Shown: piece by piece, positions 1 through 7,189 of the stretch
Layout: each line of letters begins with the position of its first letter
Numbering within the stretch: position 1 is the first letter of the stretch
Assembly (NCBI GenBank): GCA_024645155.1
Contig: JAHEGF010000066.1
Location: 1 to 14,087 of the forward strand
Direction: 5' to 3'
Length of the DNA stretch: 14,087 nt
From: Phyllobacteriaceae bacterium
GTDB taxonomy: Bacteria > Pseudomonadota > Alphaproteobacteria > Rhizobiales > Rhizobiaceae
Made by a program: the position numbers and the translations under genes
The notes under the pieces: model-generated
Told to the model about the DNA's origin: nothing
Databases searched by the model: none
What the model saw: only the letters and a program-made list of their open reading frames with translations

Positions 1-411
<411 letters not shown>

Positions 412-469
412 TTCTCATTGCTTGTGTCCGCCGCTAAAATTGCGGCCGGCATTGGCCCAGCTTCTCGAA

Positions 470-621
470 TATACATGCACTTTGCCGACCTGGTGGTTTT
501 GGCGGGGTGGCTGCACCCGATCCCATTCCGAACTCGGCCGTGAAACGCCCCAGCGCTGATGGTACTTCGTCTTAAGACGCGGGAGAGTAGGTCGCTGCCA
601 GGTCTGCCAATTGCATGTATA
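470..621 (+). repeat. 10-bp inverted repeat enclosing 5S rRNA (putative rRNA processing stem)
   Basis: TATACATGCA at 470-479 is the exact reverse complement of TGCATGTATA at 612-621. After a short internal loop it continues into the 5S terminal helix (487-493 with 598-604). In the precursor RNA this would make an extended stem with the 5S at its tip, the kind of structure cut by RNase III or RNase E during rRNA maturation. The pairing is seen in the sequence; the processing role is inferred. Confidence 0.7.
487..605 (+). rRNA. rrf: 5S ribosomal RNA
   Basis: Complete 5S rRNA of about 119 nt. It begins GACCTGGTGG, and the terminal helix is GACCTGG (487-493) with CCAGGTC (598-604). The conserved core CCCGATCCCATTCCGAACTC lies at about 516-535 and GGGAGAGTAGGTC at about 581-593. 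It follows 23S after a spacer of about 75 nt and is probably cotranscribed with it. Ends are placed from the terminal helix and could shift by one or two bases. Confidence 0.96.
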
Positions 622-662
622 GCTTCTCGAACTCGATACTGGCCACTGGTACTCTTTCCCGG

Positions 663-683
663 GGCCGCGCAAGCGGCCTTTTT
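663..683 (+). terminator. Terminator-like hairpin between 5S and tRNA-fMet
   Basis: GGCCGC (663-668), a GCAA tetraloop of GNRA type (669-672), GCGGCC (673-678) and then five T (679-683). The six-pair GC-only stem with a T tract has the form of a Rho-independent terminator. It lies before tRNA-fMet, which in this group is normally part of the rrn operon, so it may be a partial terminator, be overridden by rRNA antitermination, or serve as a processing or 3'-end signal for 5S. Confidence 0.65.
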
Positions 684-714
684 ACTTGGGAACCAGTTGT
701 GCATCAAGGATTGG

Positions 715-791
<77 letters not shown>

Positions 792-1143
792 ATTATCTTT
801 ATAAAAACAATTATTTACAGACCAGCTTTGCTTTTCAAGCCAGCCCTAGGAAATCTTGTGGCCTAGTCAGTATCGGTGTTGTTGCGGGTTTATGTAAGGT
901 ACGCAAAAATACACGGTGCACGGCTGGAAGTTAACGTTTACCGGCGTGACGACAGTCTGAAATGGCAATTTGCCGGTTATCGATGGTTTTTGCAATCCCG
1001 ACGGTGACATTCAGTTTTTTGGCTGCATTATACCAGTAGTATTCGAAGCAACATGGCCATTGCAGAGTGAAAGCCTCTCCACGAAAGGGGACACGTTTGG
1101 TGCGCAGTAATGCCTCTTTGGAATTGGAGTTGGCTACAGTACA
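792..1143. other. Gene-free spacer between tRNA-fMet and the FGE-like gene
   Basis: An AT-rich stretch of 352 bp. No intrinsic terminator is visible after the tRNA. GGCAA-T-TTGCC at 964-974 is a short palindrome of unknown meaning. A possible weak sigma70 promoter for the next gene is GTGACA (1004-1009), an 18-bp gap and TTATAC (1028-1033). A 25-codon frame at 962-1039 has no ribosome binding site and is not called as a gene. Confidence 0.5.
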
Positions 1144-2241
1144 ATGAATAAAGTTCCCGCTTTGCCTGACAACTTTATAGGACGGACAGCTTTGCTATTT
1201 CTGGCGCTGTTTTTGTCTTCAGTTTTCATTGCCTATCCCGGGTGGGCGCAGGATAAGCCGCCGTTATCGCGGTTTAAGGATTGTGATTCGTGCCCGGAAA
1301 TGGTGGTTCTGCCTGCCGGTGAATACGTCATGGGCGCTACCGGGCATGAAGAAAAAGACATTTTTATCGGTCATGTACCTGCCGAGCATCCGGCGCATAA
1401 AGTGTCCATTGGCTACAGTTTTGCAATTGGTCGATTCGAGGTCACGACCGGGGAATTCGATGCCTATGTGCGAGAATTGGGGGTCAAGGTCGGCGGTACA
1501 TGCGGTATCCGATTGATGGAGAAAGGGCCGTTGGCGCGCAAATTCACCGGTACGCGCCACCCCGACGACGGCAAGGACAACATGGGACCGTTCCACGTGT
1601 TTATTACGGACGGTTCCTATGCTCAACCCGGATTGCCGGTAAGTTCGCGCCAGCCGGCCGTTTGCGTTTCACGCCTTGAGATCATGGCCTACCTAGATTG
1701 GCTGGGGACCAGGACGGGGCGATCCTATAGACTGCCGAGCGAGGCGGAATGGGAATATGCAGCCCGTGCCGGCACTGCGACCATTGGTTTTTGGGGGGAC
1801 AATTTCGCTCACGCCTGTAAGTATGCGAACTTCGGCGACAGGAAGTCTGGCTATCAGGCTGGCATGGCCGCGCCCTGCGCAGAATCTGTCTCCCCAGACT
1901 GGACAGCCGAAGTAGGTAGCTATGCACCAAATCCATGGGGCCTTTACGACATGGCAGGCAATGTTCAGGAGTTGATTGCGGATTGCTGGCACGACAGCTA
2001 CGCGGGCGCGCCATCAGACGGATCCGTTTGGTCAGAACCGGAATGTTCGCTGTTCGTCGCACGTGGTGGCGACTATGAATTGCTGCATATATCCATGCGT
2101 GCCTCGGAACGGCTCTTCTATGGTTATGTCCCCGAGGAAAGCGTTGTCGAAGGGAATGGCGCCGGAGACAACGGGCGCAGCAACGTCATGGGATTCAGAG
2201 TTGCGGTTTCACTTGACGATAATGCGTGGGATCGGAAGTAG
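1144..2241 (+). CDS. Exported FGE/SUMF1-domain protein, probably not a true formylglycine-generating enzyme
   Basis: A 365-residue protein. Residues 14-35 are hydrophobic and end in PGWA before Q36, a likely Sec signal peptide, so the mature protein should be periplasmic. The rest is an FGE-sulfatase (SUMF1) domain: PEMVVLPAGEYVMG at 51-64, RLPSEAEWEYAARAG at 196-210, NPWGLYDMAGNVQEL at 263-277, RGGDY at 307-311 and MGFRVA at 349-354. True aerobic FGEs have two cysteines just after RGGS(Y/W); here the stretch is RGGDYELLHISMRASERLF with none, so oxidation of sulfatase cysteines is unlikely. Eight other cysteines (47, 50, 120, 174, 225, 245, 281, 301) could form disulfides. A GGAG at 1126-1129 lies rather far (14 nt) from the ATG. 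No sulfatase gene is adjacent and the gene stands alone. The fold call is firm; the function is unknown. Confidence 0.88.
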   Translation: MNKVPALPDNFIGRTALLFLALFLSSVFIAYPGWAQDKPPLSRFKDCDSCPEMVVLPAGEYVMGATGHEEKDIFIGHVPAEHPAHKVSIGYSFAIGRFEVTTGEFDAYVRELGVKVGGTCGIRLMEKGPLARKFTGTRHPDDGKDNMGPFHVFITDGSYAQPGLPVSSRQPAVCVSRLEIMAYLDWLGTRTGRSYRLPSEAEWEYAARAGTATIGFWGDNFAHACKYANFGDRKSGYQAGMAAPCAESVSPDWTAEVGSYAPNPWGLYDMAGNVQELIADCWHDSYAGAPSDGSVWSEPECSLFVARGGDYELLHISMRASERLFYGYVPEESVVEGNGAGDNGRSNVMGFRVAVSLDDNAWDRK

Positions 2242-2668
2242 ACACTTCGCTTAACGTGTTCTGACGGGTTTCTGCCATTCGCCGCAAAACGAATGTGGTT
2301 CCAATGGCGGATTGAAAAGAAGAACGAGGACCGATTGCAGGTCATTGAGATTGACTGCCAAAGTCATGGGCTCTGGTCGTCTTCGTTCAAAGGTCTTACG
2401 AAGCGGTAGTAAACCCAGCCACTAATGTTCCAAGAAGCTTGTCTTCGCCGGTTTTCCGATGACGGGCAGCAGGTGCCTTCAGGGACCAATTTTGCGCCGT
2501 GAAGGGTTTGACGGTACGAATGCCGCACTGCTAGACAGGGCGGCCGGAAACCGCCGGACGACACGCAACAAATTCCGAATTCTGATATCCATCCGGTCGT
2601 GATTCATGCTGCAGCCGTTTGCTCCAGTTGCGGTCCATGCCCAGGCAATTCGTCTAGAAAGGAATATC
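2242..2668. other. Gene-free spacer upstream of the oxidoreductase
   Basis: 427 bp with no convincing coding region. GGCGG (2539-2543) and CCGCC (2551-2555) can form a short hairpin, but no T run follows, so it is not called a terminator. Frames on both strands here lack recognisable motifs and good ribosome binding sites. I see no tRNA, mobile element or clear promoter in it. Confidence 0.45.
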
Positions 2669-3709
2669 ATGCCCGAGACCATGAAACGCATTGTCCTTGC
2701 TGCAAGGCCGAAGGGATCCCCTAAACTGTCCGATTTCCGGCTTGAAACAGCCGATGTGCCCAAACCGGGCGACGGCGAAATTCTCGTTCGCATCATCTGG
2801 CTTTCGCTTGATCCCTACATGCGCGGACGCATGGACGACACGAAATCCTACGCAAAGCCGGTTCAGATCGGTGAACCGATGGAAGCGGGATGTGTCGGCG
2901 AAGTGATCGAGTCCAGGCATCGCAAATATTCTGCCGGTGACTATGTCGAAGGCCGCTTTGGCTGGCAGACACACGCACTATCCAACGGCGAAGGGGTTCG
3001 CAAACTTGATCCTTCCATCGCACCGATATCGACGGCACTGGGTGTATTGGGCATGCCGGGCATCACCGCCTATGTCGGTCTCAACGATCACGGGCGACCG
3101 AAGGCCGGAGAAACACTGGTGGTGTCGGCTGCGACCGGTGCCGTCGGGTCACTGGTAGGACAACTCGGCAAGGCACAGGGCCTGCATGTCGTCGGTGTTG
3201 CCGGTGGCGAGAAAAAATGCCGCTACGCGGTCGACGAACTCGGCTACGATGCCTGCGTTGACCATCGGGCGGCAACCGACGCGCGGGAATTGCGAAAGCA
3301 GCTTGCGGACGCCTGCCCCGATGGCATCGACATCTATTTTGAAAATGTCGGCGGCAAGACACTTGAAGCCGTCATGCCGCTGATGAACGTCCACGGACGC
3401 ATACCACTGTGCGGCACAATATCCTGGTACAGTGGCAGTGCCGGAGAGGGACCGAACCTCCTGCCAATGGTATGGCGCTCGATACTCGTCAAGCGGCTGA
3501 GTGTGCGTGGATTTATCATATTTGATCACTATGACAGGTTTCCCGAATTCCTCAGCGTGGTCTCGGGCCAGATCAAAGACGGCAGTGTCAGATATCGCGA
3601 GTCGATATCCGATGGCCTTGAGTCAGCGCCGCAGGCCTTCATCGACCTTCTGGGCGGGCACAATTTCGGCAAGCAGCTAGTTGCGGTTTCCAGCGATCCG
3701 ACCCGATAG
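2669..3709 (+). CDS. NADP-dependent oxidoreductase, CurA / prostaglandin reductase-like MDR family
   Basis: A 346-residue, zinc-independent medium-chain dehydrogenase/reductase. The family reduces the C=C bond of enones with NADPH (curcumin reductase CurA, prostaglandin reductases); the physiological substrate here is unknown. The N-terminal substrate domain has LSLDPYMRGRM (45-55). LGMPGITAYVGL (127-138) and the Rossmann nucleotide motif SAATGAVGSLVGQLGK (153-168) follow, then DIYFENVGG (221-229). The C-terminal NFGKQLV (332-338) is typical. The usual zinc-binding cysteines of alcohol dehydrogenases are absent. I chose ATG 2669 because AAAGGA (2658-2663) lies 5 nt before it and the family begins close to MKRIVLAARP; an in-frame ATG at 2606 would add 21 residues without support. 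The gene is monocistronic and convergent with the LysR gene. Confidence 0.9.
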   Translation: MPETMKRIVLAARPKGSPKLSDFRLETADVPKPGDGEILVRIIWLSLDPYMRGRMDDTKSYAKPVQIGEPMEAGCVGEVIESRHRKYSAGDYVEGRFGWQTHALSNGEGVRKLDPSIAPISTALGVLGMPGITAYVGLNDHGRPKAGETLVVSAATGAVGSLVGQLGKAQGLHVVGVAGGEKKCRYAVDELGYDACVDHRAATDARELRKQLADACPDGIDIYFENVGGKTLEAVMPLMNVHGRIPLCGTISWYSGSAGEGPNLLPMVWRSILVKRLSVRGFIIFDHYDRFPEFLSVVSGQIKDGSVRYRESISDGLESAPQAFIDLLGGHNFGKQLVAVSSDPTR

Positions 3710-3786
3710 GCTAGGCTTTTGCGCTTTACGGTTGAAAAATTGCCCAAGCCCGAAGCGCAGACGAAATCGGACCGAACATGCGGCCG

Positions 3787-4668
3787 TCAAACGAATATGC
3801 CGCGTTCCTGATCGACCAGTTCGTTGATAAACGCGGCGGCGGTTTGCACATGGCGCAGCGTACGCATGGATTCATGGTAGACCAGCCAATAGGCACGGCG
3901 GATCGGTGCGATCGTGTCAACCGCTACGAGATCTTGCAGGCCGCGCGCGATAAAACTGTGCAGGATTCCGATGCCGGAACCGGCGCGCACCGCTTCGATT
4001 TGACCCAGCGCCGAGGATATCTGGAATCCGGCTTGCCATCCGGGCCAGAACTCAGCCCCGTAGTCGAGTGACGGGCTTATCGCCAGATCCGGGACGTAAC
4101 CGACAATCCGATGGTCTGAAAGCTGCCCGGGATTGGCAGGAAGCCCATGTTCATCCGCGTATTTGCGGGAAGCATACAGACGTAACTCATAGTCGACCAG
4201 TTTGCCGGCAACCAGACGTCCTTCGCTTGGCCGCTCGACTGTGATGGCTATGTCCGCCTCATGGCGCGACAGGGAAAACGAGCGCGGAACCGGCACCAGT
4301 TGCACCGACAGGCCCGGGTGGCGCGCCGTCAGTTTACCGAGACGCGGTGCCAGAAATGCCACTCCGAACCCGTCGGGAGCACCGATGCGCACTGTTCCCT
4401 GAACCGAACCGTCGTCATGGGAGACGGCGGCACGGGCTTCGTTCATCTCGCGTTCGATGCGTTCGGCGATTTCCAAAAACCGTTCTCCGGCTTCGGTCAA
4501 CTCGGATCCGGTGGTCTGGCGATGAAAAAGCTTTGTCGCCATCGCTTCTTCCAGCGCGGAAATGCGCCGCGACACGGTGGCATGATTGAGCCCCAGGCGC
4601 CGCGCTGCGCCGAGGATCTGGCCAGCACGGGCAACCGCAAGAAATATGCGCAAATCGTCCCAGTTCAT
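3787..4668 (-). CDS. LysR-type transcriptional regulator, divergent from mmsA
   Basis: 293 residues, a normal length for the family. The N-terminal winged helix-turn-helix covers about 1-60 (NWDDLRIFLAVARAGQILGA, then RRLGLNHATVSRRISALEE). The effector-binding domain starts around 90 (VQGTVRIGAPDGFG) and runs to the end, with SSALGQIEAVRAGSGIGILH inside it. The gene is transcribed away from mmsA across a 153-bp spacer, the usual layout for a LysR protein that controls its neighbour, so it is inferred to regulate valine/inositol-linked methylmalonate-semialdehyde oxidation. I could not identify a convincing T-N11-A box, so the target is inference from position only. The oxidoreductase gene on the other side is convergent. 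Confidence 0.92.
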   Translation of the reverse strand: MNWDDLRIFLAVARAGQILGAARRLGLNHATVSRRISALEEAMATKLFHRQTTGSELTEAGERFLEIAERIEREMNEARAAVSHDDGSVQGTVRIGAPDGFGVAFLAPRLGKLTARHPGLSVQLVPVPRSFSLSRHEADIAITVERPSEGRLVAGKLVDYELRLYASRKYADEHGLPANPGQLSDHRIVGYVPDLAISPSLDYGAEFWPGWQAGFQISSALGQIEAVRAGSGIGILHSFIARGLQDLVAVDTIAPIRRAYWLVYHESMRTLRHVQTAAAFINELVDQERGIFV

Positions 4669-4821
4669 CTAATGCCCCGCCGCTTCATGATGCGTGCTAC
4701 GTAATAAACACAATTGGAGCATTAAAAACAGCACAACGGTTGCGAATTGTCTGACGTTGCATCAAACCGGGCGAAGAAGGACAATAAGCACGATCAAACA
4801 ACACCGGACAGGGAGAGCCCC

Positions 4822-6321
4822 ATGGCTGAGATCGGGCATTTTATCGGCGGCAAGCATGTCGCAGGCACAAGCGGGCGGTCCGCAAATGTATTGCAGCCCA
4901 TGGATGGTACCGTTCAGGCGACAGTTGCTCTTGCAAACGCCGCAGAAGTTCGCGCCGCTGTCGAAAACGCAAAGGCTGCGCAGCCAGGCTGGGCAGCCGC
5001 AAACCCGCAAAAGCGCGGCCGTGTGATGATGAAATTCGTCGATCTGCTGCATCGCGACATGGACAAGCTGGCGGAGGCGCTGTCGAGCGAACACGGCAAG
5101 ACGCTGCCTGACGCCAAGGGTGATGTGATCCGCGGTCTTGAGGTTGTCGAGTACTGCATCGGTGCACCGCAGATGCTCAAAGGTGAATACTCCGACGGTG
5201 CCGGTCCCGGTATCGACATGTATTCCATGCGTCAACCGCTTGGAATCAGCGCCGGCATCACGCCTTTCAACTTCCCGGCGATGATCCCGATGTGGCAATT
5301 TGCACCGGCAATCGCTTGCGGCAATGCCTTTATCCTGAAACCGTCAGAGCGCGATCCATCCGTACCGATGATGCTTGCCGAACTGATGATAGAAGCGGGC
5401 CTTCCCGCGGGAATCCTGAATGTCGTCAATGGCGACAAGGAAGCAGTCGATGCCATTCTTGACGACGAGGACATTGCCTCGGTCGGCTTTGTCGGTTCGA
5501 CTCCGATCGCTGCTTATATCTATTCGCGCGGTTGTGCCGCCGGAAAACGGGTCCAATGTTTTGGCGGGGCCAAGAACCACATGATCATTATGCCTGATGC
5601 TGACATGGATCAGGCGGTCGATGCGCTTGTCGGCGCCGGATATGGCGCGGCAGGCGAGCGCTGCATGGCCATATCGGTTGCGGTTCCGGTTGGCGACGAT
5701 ACTGCGGACCGGCTGATCGCCAAGCTGGCTCCGCGAGTCGAGGCCTTGAAGATCGGTCCCTATGTTGCCGGAGACGATATCGACTTCGGTCCGGTGGTGA
5801 CCAGGGAAGCCAAGGAAAAGATCCTCGGACTGGTAGACCAGGGCGTCAAGGAAGGTGCAAAGCTGGTTGTCGATGGCCGCGGCTTTACCATGCAGGGTTA
5901 TGAGGACGGCTTCTTTGTCGGCGCCTGCCTGTTCGACAACGTCACCAAGGACATGGAAATTTACAAGCAGGAGATATTCGGCCCGGTGCTTTCAACCGTT
6001 CGTGCCAAAACCTACGAGGAAGCACTTGGTCTGGCGATGGACCACGAATATGGCAACGGAACGGCCATCTTTACACGGGATGGCGATGCAGCTCGCGATT
6101 TTGCCAATCGCGTCAATGTGGGCATGGTTGGCGTCAATGTTCCGATCCCGGTTCCGCTTGCCTACCACACATTTGGCGGCTGGAAAAAATCCGTCTTCGG
6201 CGATTTGAACCAGCATGGTCCTGACGCTTTCCGATTCTACACGCGGACCAAAACGATCACCTCGCGCTGGCCGTCGGGTATCAAGGATGGCGCGGAGTTT
6301 TCCATTCCGACAATGAACTAA
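4822..6321 (+). CDS. mmsA: CoA-acylating methylmalonate-semialdehyde dehydrogenase
   Basis: 499 residues, the usual length. It oxidises methylmalonate semialdehyde (valine degradation) or malonate semialdehyde (inositol or beta-alanine routes) to propionyl-CoA or acetyl-CoA with NAD+ and CoA. Visible ALDH features are ITPFNFPAMIPMW (146-158), the cofactor-site lysine in ILKPSERDP (171-179), FVGSTPIA (223-230), catalytic Cys281 in GERCMA, and EIFGPVLS (384-391). The motif GGAKNH (248-253) replaces the ELGG glutamate of ordinary hydrolytic ALDHs, typical of the CoA-acylating MmsA/IolA branch. Arg104 and Arg280 lie where the family binds the substrate carboxylate. ATG 4822 follows GGGAG (4811-4815) by 6 nt; an in-frame TTG at 4747 would add 25 residues without support. 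A strong terminator follows. Confidence 0.96.
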   Translation: MAEIGHFIGGKHVAGTSGRSANVLQPMDGTVQATVALANAAEVRAAVENAKAAQPGWAAANPQKRGRVMMKFVDLLHRDMDKLAEALSSEHGKTLPDAKGDVIRGLEVVEYCIGAPQMLKGEYSDGAGPGIDMYSMRQPLGISAGITPFNFPAMIPMWQFAPAIACGNAFILKPSERDPSVPMMLAELMIEAGLPAGILNVVNGDKEAVDAILDDEDIASVGFVGSTPIAAYIYSRGCAAGKRVQCFGGAKNHMIIMPDADMDQAVDALVGAGYGAAGERCMAISVAVPVGDDTADRLIAKLAPRVEALKIGPYVAGDDIDFGPVVTREAKEKILGLVDQGVKEGAKLVVDGRGFTMQGYEDGFFVGACLFDNVTKDMEIYKQEIFGPVLSTVRAKTYEEALGLAMDHEYGNGTAIFTRDGDAARDFANRVNVGMVGVNVPIPVPLAYHTFGGWKKSVFGDLNQHGPDAFRFYTRTKTITSRWPSGIKDGAEFSIPTMN

Positions 6322-6343
6322 ACGATCAACTCCCAAGACTGAA

Positions 6344-6374
6344 AACCGTCCGGCTTGCCGGGCGGTTCTTTTTT
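6344..6374 (+). terminator. Intrinsic terminator of mmsA
   Basis: The stem AACCGTCCGGC (6344-6354) pairs with GCCGGGCGGTT (6357-6367), including one T-G pair, and closes on a very small loop. TTTTTT (6369-6374) follows. It starts 23 nt after the mmsA stop and separates mmsA from the convergent GntR gene. Confidence 0.9.
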
Positions 6375-6426
6375 GTTCACCTTGGAAGCCATGGCAATTA
6401 ACGCCGGCCGGCGTTCAAGCGGCCAT

Positions 6427-7074
6427 TCAGGTCAACGACCGGGCGTAACCCTGAAGCAATGCAATCATCCCGGCTGCCTTGTTGGCGGCGCCGACGCTGT
6501 CCCTTTCAGCAATGGCATTAATGAGGGCAATGTGGGCCTTTGCTGCTTCCGAAAGGCCGGTTTGCCCGCGGTAGCGATACCAGAAGCGGCGGCTGTGGCT
6601 TTGTAGCGGTTGAGCCACGCGAACGGCAAACGGGTTGTCCGAAGCTTCCGCCAGACCTTCGTCGAAATCCTTGTCTGCAGCCAGAAAAGCCAGAACATCG
6701 GATCCGGCAACGGCCATCTGCATGTCCGTTGCAGCACCCTTCATCAATGCTATTGCCGCGTCGGTGGCAAAGCGAGCAGCATCCCGCGCCAGTACCTGCT
6801 CGATACCAAGTCGCGCCTCCAACACCTTGATCCAGTCCCCCGGTTGGATCGGTGTAATCGAAATGCCCGCCCGGGGACGAATTTCGACCAATCCTTCCCA
6901 CGATAGCCGCTGCACCGCTTCACGCACCGGCGTGCGGCCGAGTCCAATTGCATCGATCAGTGCCTGCTCTGTCCAGACGGTACCCGGTGCCAGTTCGAGA
7001 GTAACAATCCGCTGCTCAATCGCGCGGTAGGCGCGAACGGCAGCCGATTGGGATTGTGTGTTGCCTGCAACCAT
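6427..7074 (-). CDS. GntR-family (FCD domain) regulator, probable hydroxyproline operon repressor
   Basis: 215 residues. A GntR winged helix lies at about 10-75 (AYRAIEQRIVTLELAPG, then LGRTPVREAVQRLSWEGLVE), followed by an all-helical FCD ligand-binding domain. FCD proteins usually hold a metal with one Asp and three His; here His160 and His181 are present, but the FH position reads Phe137-Asp138. The gene diverges from hypD, the arrangement expected of a local pathway regulator; Sinorhizobium meliloti HypR is also a GntR-family regulator of hydroxyproline genes. I start at the ATG whose first base is 7074, just before the helix-turn-helix; the upstream in-frame TTG at 7149 would run through the promoter and operator region. 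No clear ribosome binding site is visible. The ligand is probably hydroxyproline or a pathway intermediate, by inference. Confidence 0.88.
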   Translation of the reverse strand: MVAGNTQSQSAAVRAYRAIEQRIVTLELAPGTVWTEQALIDAIGLGRTPVREAVQRLSWEGLVEIRPRAGISITPIQPGDWIKVLEARLGIEQVLARDAARFATDAAIALMKGAATDMQMAVAGSDVLAFLAADKDFDEGLAEASDNPFAVRVAQPLQSHSRRFWYRYRGQTGLSEAAKAHIALINAIAERDSVGAANKAAGMIALLQGYARSLT

Positions 7075-7107
7075 GTGCGCACGTTTTGTTTTAATCCGGG
7101 AACACAC

Positions 7108-7119
7108 TGGATATATCCA
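7108..7119. promoter_or_regulatory. Perfect palindrome TGGATATATCCA, probable GntR operator over the gntR -10
   Basis: A 12-bp perfect palindrome covering the proposed -10 of the minus-strand regulator promoter (TATATC, 7115-7110). It shares the ATATATC core with the operator beside hypD. Palindromes of this size in divergent spacers are typical binding sites of FadR/FCD-type GntR proteins. Binding is inferred. Confidence 0.6.
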
Positions 7120-7138
7120 ATACAGGAGTAGTTGACAA
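7110..7138 (-). promoter_or_regulatory. Sigma70-like promoter of the GntR gene
   Basis: On the minus strand, TTGTCA (7138-7133) is followed by a 17-bp spacer and TATATC (7115-7110). The predicted start, near 7103, leaves a leader of about 28 nt before the ATG at 7074. The -35 box overlaps the -35 of the opposite promoter, so the two should compete for RNA polymerase. Confidence 0.55.
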
Positions 7139-7160
7139 CGGCGACCCAATGCAGATATAT
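7132..7160 (+). promoter_or_regulatory. Sigma70-like promoter of the hypD-hypO-hypRE operon
   Basis: A consensus -35 TTGACA (7132-7137), a 17-bp spacer and ATATAT (7155-7160) as -10; TATATC at 7156-7161 with an 18-bp spacer is the alternative. Transcription would begin near 7167, leaving a leader of roughly 20 nt before the start codon. The -10 lies inside the inverted repeat at 7154-7172. Confidence 0.65.
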
Positions 7161-7172
7161 CACAAATATATC
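7154..7172. promoter_or_regulatory. Inverted repeat GATATAT-N5-ATATATC, probable operator over the hypD -10
   Basis: GATATAT (7154-7160), the spacer CACAA and ATATATC (7166-7172). Seen as direct copies, ATATATC occurs at 7111, 7155 and 7166; the last two are 11 bp apart, about one helical turn, and the first two 44 bp apart, about four turns. A repressor bound here would block the -10 and the transcription start. Confidence 0.6.
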
Positions 7173-7189
7173 AGATGAGGAGCAGTATG

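Larger units (their letters stand above)
459..631 (+). repeat. 11-bp direct repeat flanking the 5S rRNA unit
   Basis: AGCTTCTCGAA occurs at 459-469 and again at 621-631, 162 bp apart and in the same orientation. Each copy lies immediately outside one arm of the inverted repeat around 5S; the second shares base 621 with that arm. The function is unknown. It may be the trace of a duplication, or a spacer motif reused in rrn operons. Confidence 0.7.

Noticed and set aside
2539..2555. Hairpin GGCGG/CCGCC upstream of the oxidoreductase as a terminator
   Set aside because: The stem has only five pairs and no T run follows on either strand.
2606..2668. An N-terminal extension of the oxidoreductase from ATG 2606
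   Set aside because: It has no ribosome binding site and no family match; ATG 2669 has a well-spaced AAAGGA and the usual family N-terminus.
3720..3759. Inverted repeat TGCGCTT/AAGCGCA between the convergent oxidoreductase and LysR genes
   Set aside because: The loop is 26 nt and neither strand has a following T run, so a bidirectional terminator is not supported.
4747..4821. A TTG start adding 25 residues to MmsA
   Set aside because: The extension is polar and not part of the family; ATG 4822 has GGGAG at 6 nt and gives the usual length.
4669..4821. LysR binding box in the LysR/mmsA spacer
   Set aside because: Several TTGC and AATTG repeats are present, but none forms a convincing T-N11-A dyad; a footprint would be needed.
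7075..7149. A longer GntR protein starting at TTG 7149
   Set aside because: It would be translated through the proposed promoters and operator, and the added residues do not belong to the domain.
7175..7189. ATG 7175 as the hypD start
   Set aside because: It precedes the AGGAG ribosome binding site at 7178-7182; 7187 or 7190 fit much better.
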